This document shows, in pieces, positions 53,589 to 62,066 of a stretch of 64,000 bases of DNA. The DNA comes from a virus: positions 1 to 64,000 of the IMG/VR virus record IMGVR_UViG_3300048672_001165. The stretch is one strand, 5' to 3'. A program made the position numbers and the translations under genes. The notes beneath the pieces were generated by a model. The model ran no database searches, had not been told where the DNA came from, and saw only the letters and a program-made list of their open reading frames with translations. The stretch's first letter is position 1, and every line of letters begins with the position of its first letter.

Positions 53589-53659
53589 AAAGAAACCACA
53601 TATCACCATCTTGTGTCTGCGACAAAAAAGCTCAACCCCTTTTCACTTTTTGAATACCT

Positions 53660-55144
53660 ATGGCTAAAAAAGAAAAACCTGTTGAAGACCTTAATCCTAC
53701 AGGTCTGGTCTACTACACCGATGGTGGTGCGCGTTGGGGTCCTAAGGGCTCTAATCCAGGATACGCTGGATACGGCATCCATGGCTATTCCTACAACTAT
53801 GGTGAAATCAAAAAAGGAATTGGCCTCTCAGGTGTGATTACCACTGAAACTGGCTACAGTACCAAGTCGGGTGATAAGGCACAAGTCAAACCACTACACT
53901 ACGTGGATGGCTACGGCACGCTTGAAGGTTTTCAGTCTAATAACGCTGCTGAGATCCAAGCAGCCACCATGGCTTTAGCGCATGCTAAAGAGTACCGACT
54001 TGACCACCAAGATGTCAAACAAATCAATATCATCACAGATAGCCGTGGTGTAGTTGATGCTGGTAATCAGTGGCTGAGCAAGTGGAAGTCTAATAACTGG
54101 ATCAAGTCGGATGGCACACCAGTCAAGGGTCAGGAGTGGTGGAAGCTGCTGAGTTCTGAGCTGGATAACCACAAGTCTAACGGTGTTCAAGTCAATTTTG
54201 TTTGGGTCAAAGGTCACTCAGGTGAAGTCGGCAATGAACAAGCTGATCAACTGGCGACGCTGGCAGTCACTAAGAATAAAGAAGGTGACCGAGGCCACAC
54301 GATCAAAGAAACTCCTCTAGAAAAGTACTGGAGCGAGACTTACCAAAAACATCCGCTCATCACGCAAAGAGCCATGTACTTTGTGACCGATGGAGCGACT
54401 CTAAAACCAGGTTGCTACTACCTAGGCAACCATGGTAAAGATGACGACATGATTGGTACACGTATTCCTGATGGTTACTACAGCTATGTCGAACTGGCAG
54501 AGACTGAACCCATCATGGAGATTCTCATCAAGAGACAGATGGAACTCACCTGCCCTGAGATCAGAATCATTGTGGTCAACTTAGTCAAGCTGCTGAGTCA
54601 AAACGTAGCCAGCAAGGTGGTTCAATATGGACCGCAATGTTTCTTGAAAGATAATCCAAGGCGCTATGACTTGGTCTTTCTAGACGACGAACGTATTGCT
54701 AAAGAAATGGACCCACCCATTCAAGCGTGGCAAGCGGTAGAAGCTTTGAATATTGTCAAGACCATCTTCAACAGCATCCAGACCAGTGATCCAGCGTATA
54801 TCCTTTACGACATCACACCTCGCCTGTACGCACAAAACGAGAAAAACAAAACAGTTTTGAAGCCTGAGTTTGGTACGGGCTACTGTGAAATGAAAGTCGA
54901 CATTGAACCTCCTCAAGGGTTTGATGCTAAGCCCATCAAGCTCATCTTCGGCGTCGACCTGCCTGCCAGAAATTCTCTGAAGCGAATGGAAGACCTAGAG
55001 CCAAGTGTTAAGCTGGTGGTTTGGATAGAGGGAGCAGGAATCGTTCGGTTTGCCACGTACGTAGAAACAAAGACAGGCAAAGGCTTGTTTGTGTCCTACT
55101 ACAGCAACCGAGTTGTTCTCAAACCGACAGCCCAAGCAAAGTGA
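53660..55144 (+). CDS. RNase H fused to an unknown C-terminal domain (494 aa)
   Basis: The N-terminal RNase HI-type domain (about 16-205) degrades RNA in RNA-DNA hybrids, for example Okazaki primers. Catalytic residues are visible: Y-T-D-G-G (Asp 21), A-A-E-I-Q (Glu 98), I-T-D-S (Asp 127), V-K-G-H-S-G (His 186) and N-E-Q-A-D-Q-L-A (Asp 196). An insertion of about 40 residues lies between the first and second acidic residues. Residues 206-494 form a second domain not recognised; it lacks nuclease motifs and has alpha/beta character. CATATCAC at 53599 could be a promoter box, with only a weak hairpin after it. Confidence 0.85.
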   Translation: MAKKEKPVEDLNPTGLVYYTDGGARWGPKGSNPGYAGYGIHGYSYNYGEIKKGIGLSGVITTETGYSTKSGDKAQVKPLHYVDGYGTLEGFQSNNAAEIQAATMALAHAKEYRLDHQDVKQINIITDSRGVVDAGNQWLSKWKSNNWIKSDGTPVKGQEWWKLLSSELDNHKSNGVQVNFVWVKGHSGEVGNEQADQLATLAVTKNKEGDRGHTIKETPLEKYWSETYQKHPLITQRAMYFVTDGATLKPGCYYLGNHGKDDDMIGTRIPDGYYSYVELAETEPIMEILIKRQMELTCPEIRIIVVNLVKLLSQNVASKVVQYGPQCFLKDNPRRYDLVFLDDERIAKEMDPPIQAWQAVEALNIVKTIFNSIQTSDPAYILYDITPRLYAQNEKNKTVLKPEFGTGYCEMKVDIEPPQGFDAKPIKLIFGVDLPARNSLKRMEDLEPSVKLVVWIEGAGIVRFATYVETKTGKGLFVSYYSNRVVLKPTAQAK

Positions 55145-55173
55145 TTGTTCTCACAGCTCGCTTCAAAGCGTGA

Positions 55174-55222
55174 GTTAAAAGAGGCCCTTTCTACGGGAAG
55201 AGTCTCTTTTTTCTTTTTATGT
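55174..55222 (+). terminator. Terminator after RNase H gene
   Basis: Imperfect stem AAAAGAG...CTCTTTT (about 55178-55211) containing GGCCCTTTC/GGGAAGAG, then TTTTCTTTTT. Confidence 0.65.
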
Positions 55223-55224
55223 TT

Positions 55225-55388
55225 GTGAGCTGTGGGTAGTGTGCGCTACTCCACCGAAGGCGAAAAAAGGAGGCTCGTGCGCGCTGCAACCAGTCTTTGT
55301 ATTTCGGGCTCTCGTAAGAGTGCCGATCTCCCAACCAAACTACCGGTGCTTTTACTTTCTTCTCTTTTGTAAGCGAGTAAGTCTAATC
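55225..55388 (+). other. Structured, possibly non-coding stretch
   Basis: About 160 bases before the 55389 gene. CTCC (in GCGCTACTCCACC) can pair with GGAG and flanking GCGC with GCGC (about 55246-55284); a further hairpin GGCTCTC, loop GTAA, GAGTGCC (about 55306-55323, one mismatch). No tRNA features. It could be a small RNA or a structured leader; support is only local pairing. Confidence 0.3.
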
Positions 55389-55787
55389 ATGAATCTTGAT
55401 GCATTTGCCATGAGAAATAGCCGGTGGCTGAAGATCATTTTTTCAATGCTGCCGAGCTGGATCATTCGCTACACGTTTCTAGCGTCCCTAGCGGCTGCTA
55501 CGCGTGCTGTCAACCTAGAAGATAAACAAGCCAGAGCCAGTTTGAATGACATCTTGCACCTCGTCAATAAAGACGAGTCACTCAGTGCTGTAGCCATGGT
55601 GTCTAATACGGTGTGGTCGTGTTCTGACATAGCACCTGCTGACTTAGGCGAAGAAGAACTTCGTGGTCAGGTAGAACGCTTGGTAGAACGCACCCCAGAT
55701 TGGGCTCGCTATGACGAACCCCAGGTGATGGTCAGAGATGCGCTGGCGATGTTTGAGTTCTCTCGCCACGCTCCACTGTCAAACTGA
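55389..55787 (+). CDS. Small membrane-associated protein (132 aa)
   Basis: The ATG at 55389 is preferred over 55239 (182 aa) because the extra N-terminus lacks a ribosome site and covers the structured leader. A hydrophobic stretch at about 13-37 (W-L-K-I-I-F-S-M-L-P-S-W-I-I-R-Y-T-F-L-A) may be a membrane anchor; the rest is charged and helical. Function unknown. Ends at a strong terminator. Confidence 0.6.
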   Translation: MNLDAFAMRNSRWLKIIFSMLPSWIIRYTFLASLAAATRAVNLEDKQARASLNDILHLVNKDESLSAVAMVSNTVWSCSDIAPADLGEEELRGQVERLVERTPDWARYDEPQVMVRDALAMFEFSRHAPLSN

Positions 55788-55803
55788 TTTAAAACCACTA
55801 AGC

Positions 55804-55865
55804 TTTTCAGCAGGAAAAAACTACTTCTTCCTGCTGAAAAACTCTTTTTTCTTTTATGCCGTCTT
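55804..55865 (+). terminator. Terminator after 55389 gene
   Basis: 13-bp stem TTTTCAGCAGGAA (55804-55816) with TTCCTGCTGAAAA (55828-55840), then ACTCTTTTTTCTTTTATGCCG. Confidence 0.88.
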
Positions 55866-55920
55866 TTTCATAAGACACACCCATGTGGTGTGATACTAAC
55901 TTCTTTGAGTATAAACCACC

Positions 55921-56181
55921 ATGACTGTCAACATCCCTCTAACGGTGTATTTAGCTACACTAGACAACATTGCTGAAGTAGGTAACATCCATTCTAAAAT
56001 CAAGACAGATGAAACTGGGATTATTCCAGAAGAGATCATCACGACCATTTACGATAAAGCACATGGTCAGTTCACTTTTGAGAGTGACACCTATGGCCCT
56101 TACGTGATCGACTCTACGAAGCATGTGATACTGCCTGAAAAAGATTGGTATACGCTTAGCGAGCTGTCGTTGAGGTTTTAA
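55921..56181 (+). CDS. Small unknown protein (86 aa)
   Basis: Compact alpha/beta protein, acidic, no membrane segment. Followed 2 bases later by the next start, so translated as a unit with 56184 and 56492. The upstream sequence has GTGGT/ACCAC flanking a 30-base loop just before the ATG (about 55885-55918). Function unknown. Confidence 0.6.
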   Translation: MTVNIPLTVYLATLDNIAEVGNIHSKIKTDETGIIPEEIITTIYDKAHGQFTFESDTYGPYVIDSTKHVILPEKDWYTLSELSLRF

Positions 56182-56183
56182 AA

Positions 56184-56513
56184 ATGCCTCAAGAAGATAT
56201 TGTCAGAGTAGAGTTTGTAGACTTGATGAATCACTTGCAGTCTGCAGCTCAGTGTGTGAGGTTTCCTATACAGGTACAGCATCACATCCTAAGTCCTAGA
56301 ACTGCCATGGTGATCATCAAGACCAAAGATCCTATTTACCTCAGAGAGTTGCAACGTATCTTTGATCAAGTCCACCACAATTGGCTAGTGACCTCACGGG
56401 GGGTTTCTGGTATCTATAAACACCACAGGTCTTACGTGGTGGGTGTCAAGTCTTTTTTCTTTGTGTACGTACAAGCTCATAGCGAAGGCGCATGGATCAA
56501 CATCAAAGTGTAG
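56184..56513 (+). CDS. Small unknown protein (109 aa)
   Basis: Alpha/beta protein with F-V-D-L-M-N-H-L near the start and a basic centre (S-G-I-Y-K-H-H-R-S). It overlaps the next gene by 22 bases. The two share a rough layout (N-terminal helix, a central T/V-rich strand, a loop before L-x-E-L-x-x-[IL]-F), hinting at an old duplication, not certain. Function unknown. Confidence 0.6.
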   Translation: MPQEDIVRVEFVDLMNHLQSAAQCVRFPIQVQHHILSPRTAMVIIKTKDPIYLRELQRIFDQVHHNWLVTSRGVSGIYKHHRSYVVGVKSFFFVYVQAHSEGAWINIKV

Positions 56514-56854
56514 TTAAAAAGTTGGTTGACAGAGCAGTATTTGCTCAACTGAGCTTTAACCAAATATGGGACATTTTAGAGCGACTCAGCCAAGTGTCTA
56601 TCTTGTTAATGGACATTACGCCAACGGTTTACATGAGAGATAACATCAAAGAAAATAAACTCTGCTCTGAGTCGTTAGTCCTCATGAAAGAGCTAGAGCA
56701 GCTGTTTCTTCGGTATAAAGGTACAGTCAAATTACACCGTCATGGAAGGTGTATAAAGTTGACCTATAAAGACGTACCAACTGATTTGATTGACGTGCAT
56801 AAAGGCTTTCTAGACAGAGCAGCCCGTTTGATTAAACGGCATAGAACGCTTTAA
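56492..56854 (+). CDS. Small unknown protein (120 aa)
   Basis: Starts inside the 56184 gene (22-base overlap), indicating coupled translation. Helical N-terminus, E-L-E-Q-L-F-L-R-Y in the middle, basic ending (A-A-R-L-I-K-R-H-R). Ends at a terminator of the three-copy GGCAGGC type. Function unknown. Confidence 0.6.
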   Translation: MDQHQSVVKKLVDRAVFAQLSFNQIWDILERLSQVSILLMDITPTVYMRDNIKENKLCSESLVLMKELEQLFLRYKGTVKLHRHGRCIKLTYKDVPTDLIDVHKGFLDRAARLIKRHRTL

Positions 56855-56856
56855 AG

Positions 56857-56900
56857 CGGCATAAAAGGCAGGCCTAGACGCCTGCTCATTATGCCGTCTT
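56857..56900. terminator. Bidirectional terminator, copy 2 of GGCAGGC hairpin
   Basis: GGCATAAAA (56859-56867), then GGCAGGC/GCCTGC around CTAGAC, then TCATTATGCCGTCTTTTGTC. It lies between convergent genes. Confidence 0.85.
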
Positions 56901-56911
56901 TTGTCAGGGGA

Positions 56912-57757
56912 TTAACCCATCACGTCTTCCACACTAGAAATGGTGGAATCAATCGCGCTGATGCAAGCCAGCACCAGATAGTAGATGGTCGCAAACATCT
57001 CCAGCTCGCGTGCCACGGAGTGTGCATGCGCTGCCAGCCGGTTAGCAGCTTCTTGAGAAAACTTGCGGTCTTTATTAGTCTTGAGTTCTTCCAGAATGAT
57101 TTTGACATAGTCGTTGCATTCTTGAACCAGACTGGAAATGGTATCTCGGTTAACCGAGTTGAGGTTGGTAGAAACTTCATTAATCAGCTTGAACACCATC
57201 GGCCAGTCATTGTTGCGCTGCACGACCTTGTTATATGTCGTGACGCCTCCAAAGGTGTCTTTACCGTAGCAATGCTGCAGCTTAGCGTAGAAGTCTTTAC
57301 GAACCTTTTCTTGTAGATCGGTATCGCGCTTATCCACATTGGCAGACAAACTAAACTGGTGATCGGAAACAAACTGAGCTAAGAACTGCGTGTAGGGCTG
57401 AAGCATGTTCGGAATGAGCATCTTCAGGTGCAAGCTCAAAGGCTGCAGCACATGCAGCAGCTCCAGATAAGGTTTCACAATCCCTTCGGGGCGAAATGCC
57501 CGAATAGAGCCCATGCTGGTATAGGGCATCTTTTCTACCAGTTTCAAAAACTTCTTCTGGTCAGACTTGAGGTCTTGGATCTCCACGCCCCCGATCATGT
57601 CATCGGCAAAACGAAAGATGCTTTGCACCTGTTCGACCATGCTCTTGAACATGCCAGATGCATTGAACTTAAAGAAGTCTTCTTGAGCCAGCGCAGAAGC
57701 GCCCAGCTGCGTGAGTCGAATGAGTTGGTCTTGTTGGTTGTCAGTCAGTACGGTCAT
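56912..57757 (-). CDS. Unknown helical protein (281 aa)
   Basis: Nearly all helical, acidic and Leu/Gln-rich, no signal or membrane segment. It lies divergently from the RecA-like gene, 147 bases away. No family recognised. Confidence 0.7.
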   Translation of the reverse strand: MTVLTDNQQDQLIRLTQLGASALAQEDFFKFNASGMFKSMVEQVQSIFRFADDMIGGVEIQDLKSDQKKFLKLVEKMPYTSMGSIRAFRPEGIVKPYLELLHVLQPLSLHLKMLIPNMLQPYTQFLAQFVSDHQFSLSANVDKRDTDLQEKVRKDFYAKLQHCYGKDTFGGVTTYNKVVQRNNDWPMVFKLINEVSTNLNSVNRDTISSLVQECNDYVKIILEELKTNKDRKFSQEAANRLAAHAHSVARELEMFATIYYLVLACISAIDSTISSVEDVMG

Positions 57758-57904
57758 GATTTCTCAGCCACCTTAAAAAGAAGAAAAAATGAAAAGAGGA
57801 TCAAGAAATGGACGTATGCAAAAATAGAATGTCCACAGATTCTTTGAACAAAGCCCATGACAGCCATGTCGTGCCACTACTGTCATTCACGGAAGACTCA
57901 AACC

Positions 57905-59335
57905 ATGCAAATCGACTTTAGCATCCTGCCTCAGACAGAAGAGGCCCCTTTGATTACCCCTATGTTCAACGTTGGTTGCTTGTTTGATATTGCAACTGGT
58001 CGTTTCATTCGTGGTATTCATGGTGAGCATATTCTCAGTGGCGGCGCAGGTGCTGTCACTGGGTTTGTGGGTATTGCTAATACGTATAAAACCACTTGTG
58101 CTGAGTATATGCAGCTCACCATTGGTGCGCGTTTCCCCTACGCCATCATGGACAAGCACTGTACAGAACTCAGTGCACAAGTCGAGCGTTCTCGCCACCT
58201 TGCAAGTCAGATCCCTGAGTACCTTGGAGAAGACCCGACCAGCTACGGTACCAGCCGCTGGAAGCTCACCAACCAAGCACAGTACTGGGGCAATGAGTGG
58301 TTTAAAGATAAGCGCATTTGGCTTTCAGCCAAAGCAGATAACCGAATGAAGTTTTCGTTCACGTCGCCTTTCCCAGGTAAGGACGAAAAACCCATGAAGA
58401 TGATGTACCCGACCAGCTCTTTGGTAGACTCTCTGACTCGGTTTGAAACTGAATCGGTCAGTGAGATGGATGAGAAAGCTGAGCTGGGTGACTCTGCAGC
58501 CAATACGCTGTACATGAAAGCAGGTCAGGCCAAAGCTCGCATGGTGGGCGCTTTGCCTCGTCTTTCTGTCGACGCAGGTCATCTGTTTTTCCTGACGGCG
58601 CACGTGGGTAAGCTCATTGGTATGGACCCTTATGCTGGTCCGACCCGTAAGCTAACAACTTTGAAGAACGGCGACGTCATCAAGGGTGTGACTGATAACT
58701 TCCTCTTCCTGACCACTCAGTGCTGGCAAACGTATAACGCAGGCCCTTTGATTAACCAAACTACTAAAGCTCCTGAGTATCCTCGTAATACGGACGACAA
58801 CGTCTCAGGTGATACTGATCTGGTGCTGCTCACACTCAATCTGCTGCGTAACAAGTCAGGTCCTTCTGGCCTCATGATGAATATTATCGTGTCCCAAGAA
58901 GACGGCTTGCAGCCTTCTTTGAGTGAGTTCCATTACTGCAAAATCAATGACCGCTGGGGTCTTGGTGGTAACGATAAGAACTACTACCTTGAACTGATGC
59001 CAGAAGAAAAGCTGAGCCGCACGACAGTGCGAGGTAAACTGGATAAGAACGCTGCGCTTCGCCGTGCTATGAATATCACATCTGAGATGCTTCAGATGAA
59101 AATGCTGTGGGATAATATCCCAGCAGGCTACATGTGTACGCCCTTAGAGCTGTACACTGATCTCAAAGCCAAGGGTTACGATTGGGGTAAAATCCTCAAT
59201 AATACCCGAGGCTGGTGGACAGCTGAGCAAGATGATCACCCGCTCAAGTTCTTGTCTACCATGGATCTACTGGCCATGCGTGCTGGCGTTTACCAGCCGT
59301 ACTGGGACCCGCAAGACAAGCTGCTCAAAGTTTAA
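57905..59335 (+). CDS. RecA-like ATPase with altered Walker A (476 aa)
   Basis: Probable strand-exchange recombinase or related RecA-fold ATPase. The ATG at 57905 (GGAAGA upstream) is preferred over 57857. The P-loop position reads G-I-A-N-T-Y-K-T-T (56-64), with Tyr replacing the last Gly before Lys. G-H-L-F-F-L-T-A-H-V-G-K (225-236) fits the Walker B and following strand of RecA/UvsX. C-terminal 120 residues form an extra domain. Longer than UvsX (about 390 aa). With RuvC-like and RNase H proteins it suggests phage-coded recombination-dependent replication. A helicase loader or other RecA-fold ATPase is the alternative. Confidence 0.6.
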   Translation: MQIDFSILPQTEEAPLITPMFNVGCLFDIATGRFIRGIHGEHILSGGAGAVTGFVGIANTYKTTCAEYMQLTIGARFPYAIMDKHCTELSAQVERSRHLASQIPEYLGEDPTSYGTSRWKLTNQAQYWGNEWFKDKRIWLSAKADNRMKFSFTSPFPGKDEKPMKMMYPTSSLVDSLTRFETESVSEMDEKAELGDSAANTLYMKAGQAKARMVGALPRLSVDAGHLFFLTAHVGKLIGMDPYAGPTRKLTTLKNGDVIKGVTDNFLFLTTQCWQTYNAGPLINQTTKAPEYPRNTDDNVSGDTDLVLLTLNLLRNKSGPSGLMMNIIVSQEDGLQPSLSEFHYCKINDRWGLGGNDKNYYLELMPEEKLSRTTVRGKLDKNAALRRAMNITSEMLQMKMLWDNIPAGYMCTPLELYTDLKAKGYDWGKILNNTRGWWTAEQDDHPLKFLSTMDLLAMRAGVYQPYWDPQDKLLKV

Positions 59336-59352
59336 AGACATTTCCATTATGA

Positions 59353-59395
59353 GGTCAACTGCTGGTGAGGACAGCTGACCTTTTCCTTTTTCCTC
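59353..59395 (+). terminator. Terminator after RecA-like gene
   Basis: AGGTCAACTG pairs with CAGCTGACCT (one mismatch; about 59355-59384), then TTTCCTTTTTCC. Confidence 0.7.
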
Positions 59396-59423
59396 CTCCC
59401 AATTCACACACCAAGGTATCCAC

Positions 59424-60026
59424 ATGCGTTTTCTCAAAGTCCTCATGGCAGCCATGCTGCTGATCGTCGGTGTCGTCTTCGGCGCACATGCCCAAGCAGC
59501 ACCCTTCGGCCTGATGGCCAACCCGACCTTCCTGCCCAACAACCCGCTGGTCACCGTCAAGGCCGGCTACCTGCAGCCGATCCCGAGCTGGCAAGGCAGC
59601 GGCAAGGCCAACGTCGGCCTCTACCCGGTGATCGACGGCCTCTACATCGGCCAAGCGGCCGGCACCATCTCCGGCTCGGCCAGCATGCTGCCCTATGCTG
59701 CCAACCCGAGTGTGACCCAAGTCGTGGCCGTGCCGACCAGCTGCCCTCAGCAACGTGTCGATGTGACCTTCGCCTTCATCGGCGGCCCGGTCTGGAGCCT
59801 GGCGCAAGACGCTTTCAAGATCACGGTGAGCAACAGCGTGCAGCGTTACAGCTGGATCACGGCGCCGGCCAAGACGGCAGGCCCTGACCAAGTCTACAAC
59901 TACCTGCTCAACCTGCCGGTGGGCAAGACCTACATGGTCAGCCTGGGCAGCGCCATGAGCTACAAGGCCAACACGCCTGCTCCGGCTGGTATCCAGGTGA
60001 AGTACTTCCAGATCACATGCATCTGA
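59424..60026 (+). CDS. Highly expressed secreted protein (200 aa)
   Basis: Clear Sec signal peptide: M-R-F-L-K-V then a hydrophobic core M-A-A-M-L-L-I-V-G-V-V-F-G and A-H-A-Q-A, cleavage near residue 23-25. The mature part is beta-rich, with two Cys (in T-S-C-P-Q and near the end I-T-C-I) that could form a disulfide. Codon use is as GC-rich as the capsid gene, implying very high expression. No family recognised. An abundant phage periplasmic or exported protein may serve superinfection exclusion, lysis control or envelope protection; this is inference. Confidence 0.7.
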   Translation: MRFLKVLMAAMLLIVGVVFGAHAQAAPFGLMANPTFLPNNPLVTVKAGYLQPIPSWQGSGKANVGLYPVIDGLYIGQAAGTISGSASMLPYAANPSVTQVVAVPTSCPQQRVDVTFAFIGGPVWSLAQDAFKITVSNSVQRYSWITAPAKTAGPDQVYNYLLNLPVGKTYMVSLGSAMSYKANTPAPAGIQVKYFQITCI

Positions 60027-60049
60027 CTCGTCTACTCTAGGTAAGAGAC

Positions 60050-60090
60050 ATGCTGGTGCTTAAATATAGAAAGCACCAGCATTTTATAGT
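60050..60090 (+). terminator. Terminator after secreted-protein gene
   Basis: 12-bp stem ATGCTGGTGCTT (60050-60061) with AAGCACCAGCAT (60071-60082), then TTTATAGTTT. Confidence 0.85.
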
Positions 60091-60152
60091 TTAGCATTAT
60101 CACACCCCTTCCAACCGTTTTCAACGTGCTTCTTTAAGAGGTTAAATCCATC

Positions 60153-60512
60153 ATGCTCTCGCAACAAGAACTTTTTCGTGCTCGTCTGCCGGGCGAAATC
60201 GATATCGTGGATGAGGTCACTCGCATGTTTCGTGACCGAGGCCACACGCATCCCGACTTCTGGGTCGACCCGCTGAGCCACAGCATCCGCGCCAACGTGC
60301 GTACGCTCAACTGGCGCCTGCAGATGAAAGCCATCTGCGACTTCTTTGTGCTCAAGATCGGCACCCATGGCCTGGTCAACGGCGAAGACACTCGCACCGT
60401 GCGTGCGTTCGGCCTGATCACGTCTGAAGAGTCTGAAGTCGGTCAAGTCCTGGCTGGCTGGGACAAGTCGCTCGTGATGTACATGGTCGACCGCAACGTG
60501 AGCGTGTACTAA
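60153..60512 (+). CDS. Small unknown protein (119 aa)
   Basis: Soluble alpha/beta protein, GC-biased codons suggesting good expression. Motifs: R-G-H-T-H-P-D-F-W-V-D-P near 30-40. No family recognised. It begins after AAGAGGTTAAATCC. Followed by two tandem hairpins. Confidence 0.65.
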   Translation: MLSQQELFRARLPGEIDIVDEVTRMFRDRGHTHPDFWVDPLSHSIRANVRTLNWRLQMKAICDFFVLKIGTHGLVNGEDTRTVRAFGLITSEESEVGQVLAGWDKSLVMYMVDRNVSVY

Positions 60513-60518
60513 TACACG

Positions 60519-60595
60519 CTTGCTGGCGCAGCAAGAACTACCTAGTGCTTTTCTGAGTAAAAGCCTAGGTAGTCATCTTTTTTCTTTTATGCCGT
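60519..60595 (+). terminator. Tandem-hairpin terminator
   Basis: First hairpin CTTGCTG, loop GCG, CAGCAAG (60519-60535); second ACTACCTAG/CTAGGTAGT (60537-60573) containing a nested GCTTTT/AAAAGC; then CATCTTTTTTCTTTTATGCCG. Confidence 0.85.
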
Positions 60596-60646
60596 CTATG
60601 GTTTGAGACTGATTTTTTCTATTCACATTTTAAGGATAAAACGACC

Positions 60647-61330
60647 ATGGCCAAACTAGGCAACCGAAAAGCAGCTGAAGCTATCATCATGAAGTGGATT
60701 CCTCAGATCATCCCGAATGGGGTGAACGAGACAATCTACAAAGAAAAGCTAGCTGCTTTAACCGATGAAGAGTTTCACAACCTCATGCTCACACTCAAAG
60801 CAGGAGGCACTCTTCCCATCTATACACCTAACTACAACGATACTCGAATCAATACCAAGCACCTGTTCAGGTTAGCCAAGACCATGGGTGTGCAGCTCTT
60901 TCACCGCATCCAAGTGCCTGAGTCTGAAACGAATCGCCCTTACCTGACACCTCGTAAATACTTGGTGGTGAGGCTGCCTTACCGACGAGCGGCTCAGCTG
61001 CTTGTCAAAAAGATCAGCATCCCTGCAGACAACAACTCTGTTGACTTCTATACAGGTCAAGTCACCGGCTCCAGTAAAGGCGCTTCCATTTCTCTGCCTG
61101 AGCTGCGCATGCTCTCAGCCATGAATCTGTCCCACTCTGTTGTGGAACTAGAGAAATACAGAGGCGGTGATGAGGGTGGTTTCAGAGCGATGAACTACAC
61201 GCTCCACCAGCAGGGTCGAGTCTCCATGAAAGAAATCAGTCAATTTGCCTCTGGTGTGCGTTCCACCTGGACACTGAAGCAATTCCTCAACGCGGCCCAC
61301 CTGAAGAACACCTTAACCGATAAAGCATGA
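60647..61330 (+). CDS. Unknown protein (227 aa)
   Basis: Soluble alpha/beta protein. A segment around 145-170 (G-A-S-I-S-L-P-E-L then L-S-H-S-V-V-E-L-E-K-Y-R-G-G-D) faintly recalls the C-terminal G-x-R-x-x-x-x-E block of RNA polymerase beta, but the length and remainder do not fit, so I do not call it. Overlaps the next gene by 4 bases (ATGA), so the two are coupled. AAGGAT upstream. Confidence 0.65.
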   Translation: MAKLGNRKAAEAIIMKWIPQIIPNGVNETIYKEKLAALTDEEFHNLMLTLKAGGTLPIYTPNYNDTRINTKHLFRLAKTMGVQLFHRIQVPESETNRPYLTPRKYLVVRLPYRRAAQLLVKKISIPADNNSVDFYTGQVTGSSKGASISLPELRMLSAMNLSHSVVELEKYRGGDEGGFRAMNYTLHQQGRVSMKEISQFASGVRSTWTLKQFLNAAHLKNTLTDKA

Positions 61331-62058
61331 ACAACCCCTCTCAACTCTACATTGATATCCAAGCCCTACTCGATACCCGTCTGGGGTGTCTCATGGGGCT
61401 ACACGAAGAGTTTGCTCTTTTCGTCACCAAACGAAAAGACTACTACACCAGAGAAATCGACTGCTTTACTCACCCTGAGATGGGCGAGCTAAGTCGAGAA
61501 CTCTTTGAAGAAACTCTTTCTAAACAAGGCCCTTCTGTTCTTGACCACAGTCCTATGACCTGTATGGTCGAATGGGTGAGGAAATGGCTAGAATACTTTG
61601 TCGTACAAGAAGTTAACTCCCCTATTAAAGGTGGGGTCAATATCACGATCAATACCTTTCCTTTTGAGCTAGACTCAGAAGAACGAATTGAACTAATAGA
61701 AACTTTAAAAGTTTATTGGGGCCCTATTTTCCCCATGTCGGTTATTTGTGTTGACCCACAGAAAATAAGCTTGATTAATGACAGCCACAGTACCTACATC
61801 TTTTACTATGCTCTGGACTGGCTCAAAGCTAACGAACAAGTCATCAACGGCGCTAGTGCGTTTAATAAAACGGTGTATCTACCTAAGATCAACTTAGTCA
61901 GAGCACTGACTAAAGAAGAACGTACACAACTCCAACAAGAAGGTATTGATCCTTTTGATTTGATCAGTGAAGCGTTTAAGATGAAGTTGAAAGTAGAGTT
62001 CTTACCGATACAGCTCTACTGCATCGACGCTCCTGAAAACCCTTCTTGTACGAAGTGA
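61327..62058 (+). CDS. Unknown protein (243 aa)
   Basis: Starts within the stop of the 60647 gene. Alpha/beta, mildly acidic, no membrane segment. No motif recognised. Ends just before a copy of the GGCAGGC terminator. Confidence 0.65.
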   Translation: MNNPSQLYIDIQALLDTRLGCLMGLHEEFALFVTKRKDYYTREIDCFTHPEMGELSRELFEETLSKQGPSVLDHSPMTCMVEWVRKWLEYFVVQEVNSPIKGGVNITINTFPFELDSEERIELIETLKVYWGPIFPMSVICVDPQKISLINDSHSTYIFYYALDWLKANEQVINGASAFNKTVYLPKINLVRALTKEERTQLQQEGIDPFDLISEAFKMKLKVEFLPIQLYCIDAPENPSCTK

Positions 62059-62066
62059 AGTGAGCA

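Noticed and set aside
53599-53606. CATATCAC box before the RNase H gene as an early promoter
   Set aside because: It matches the box, but only a 4-bp hairpin follows and the spacing and leader do not match the others. Kept only as a possibility in the gene entry.
55239-55388. Longer start for the 55389 gene
   Set aside because: There is no ribosome site and it would cover a structured leader. The ATG at 55389 is preferred.
60647-61330. RNA polymerase beta-like C-terminal fragment
   Set aside because: Only a short block resembles the beta C-terminal motif. Length and remaining sequence do not fit, so it was not used as a call.
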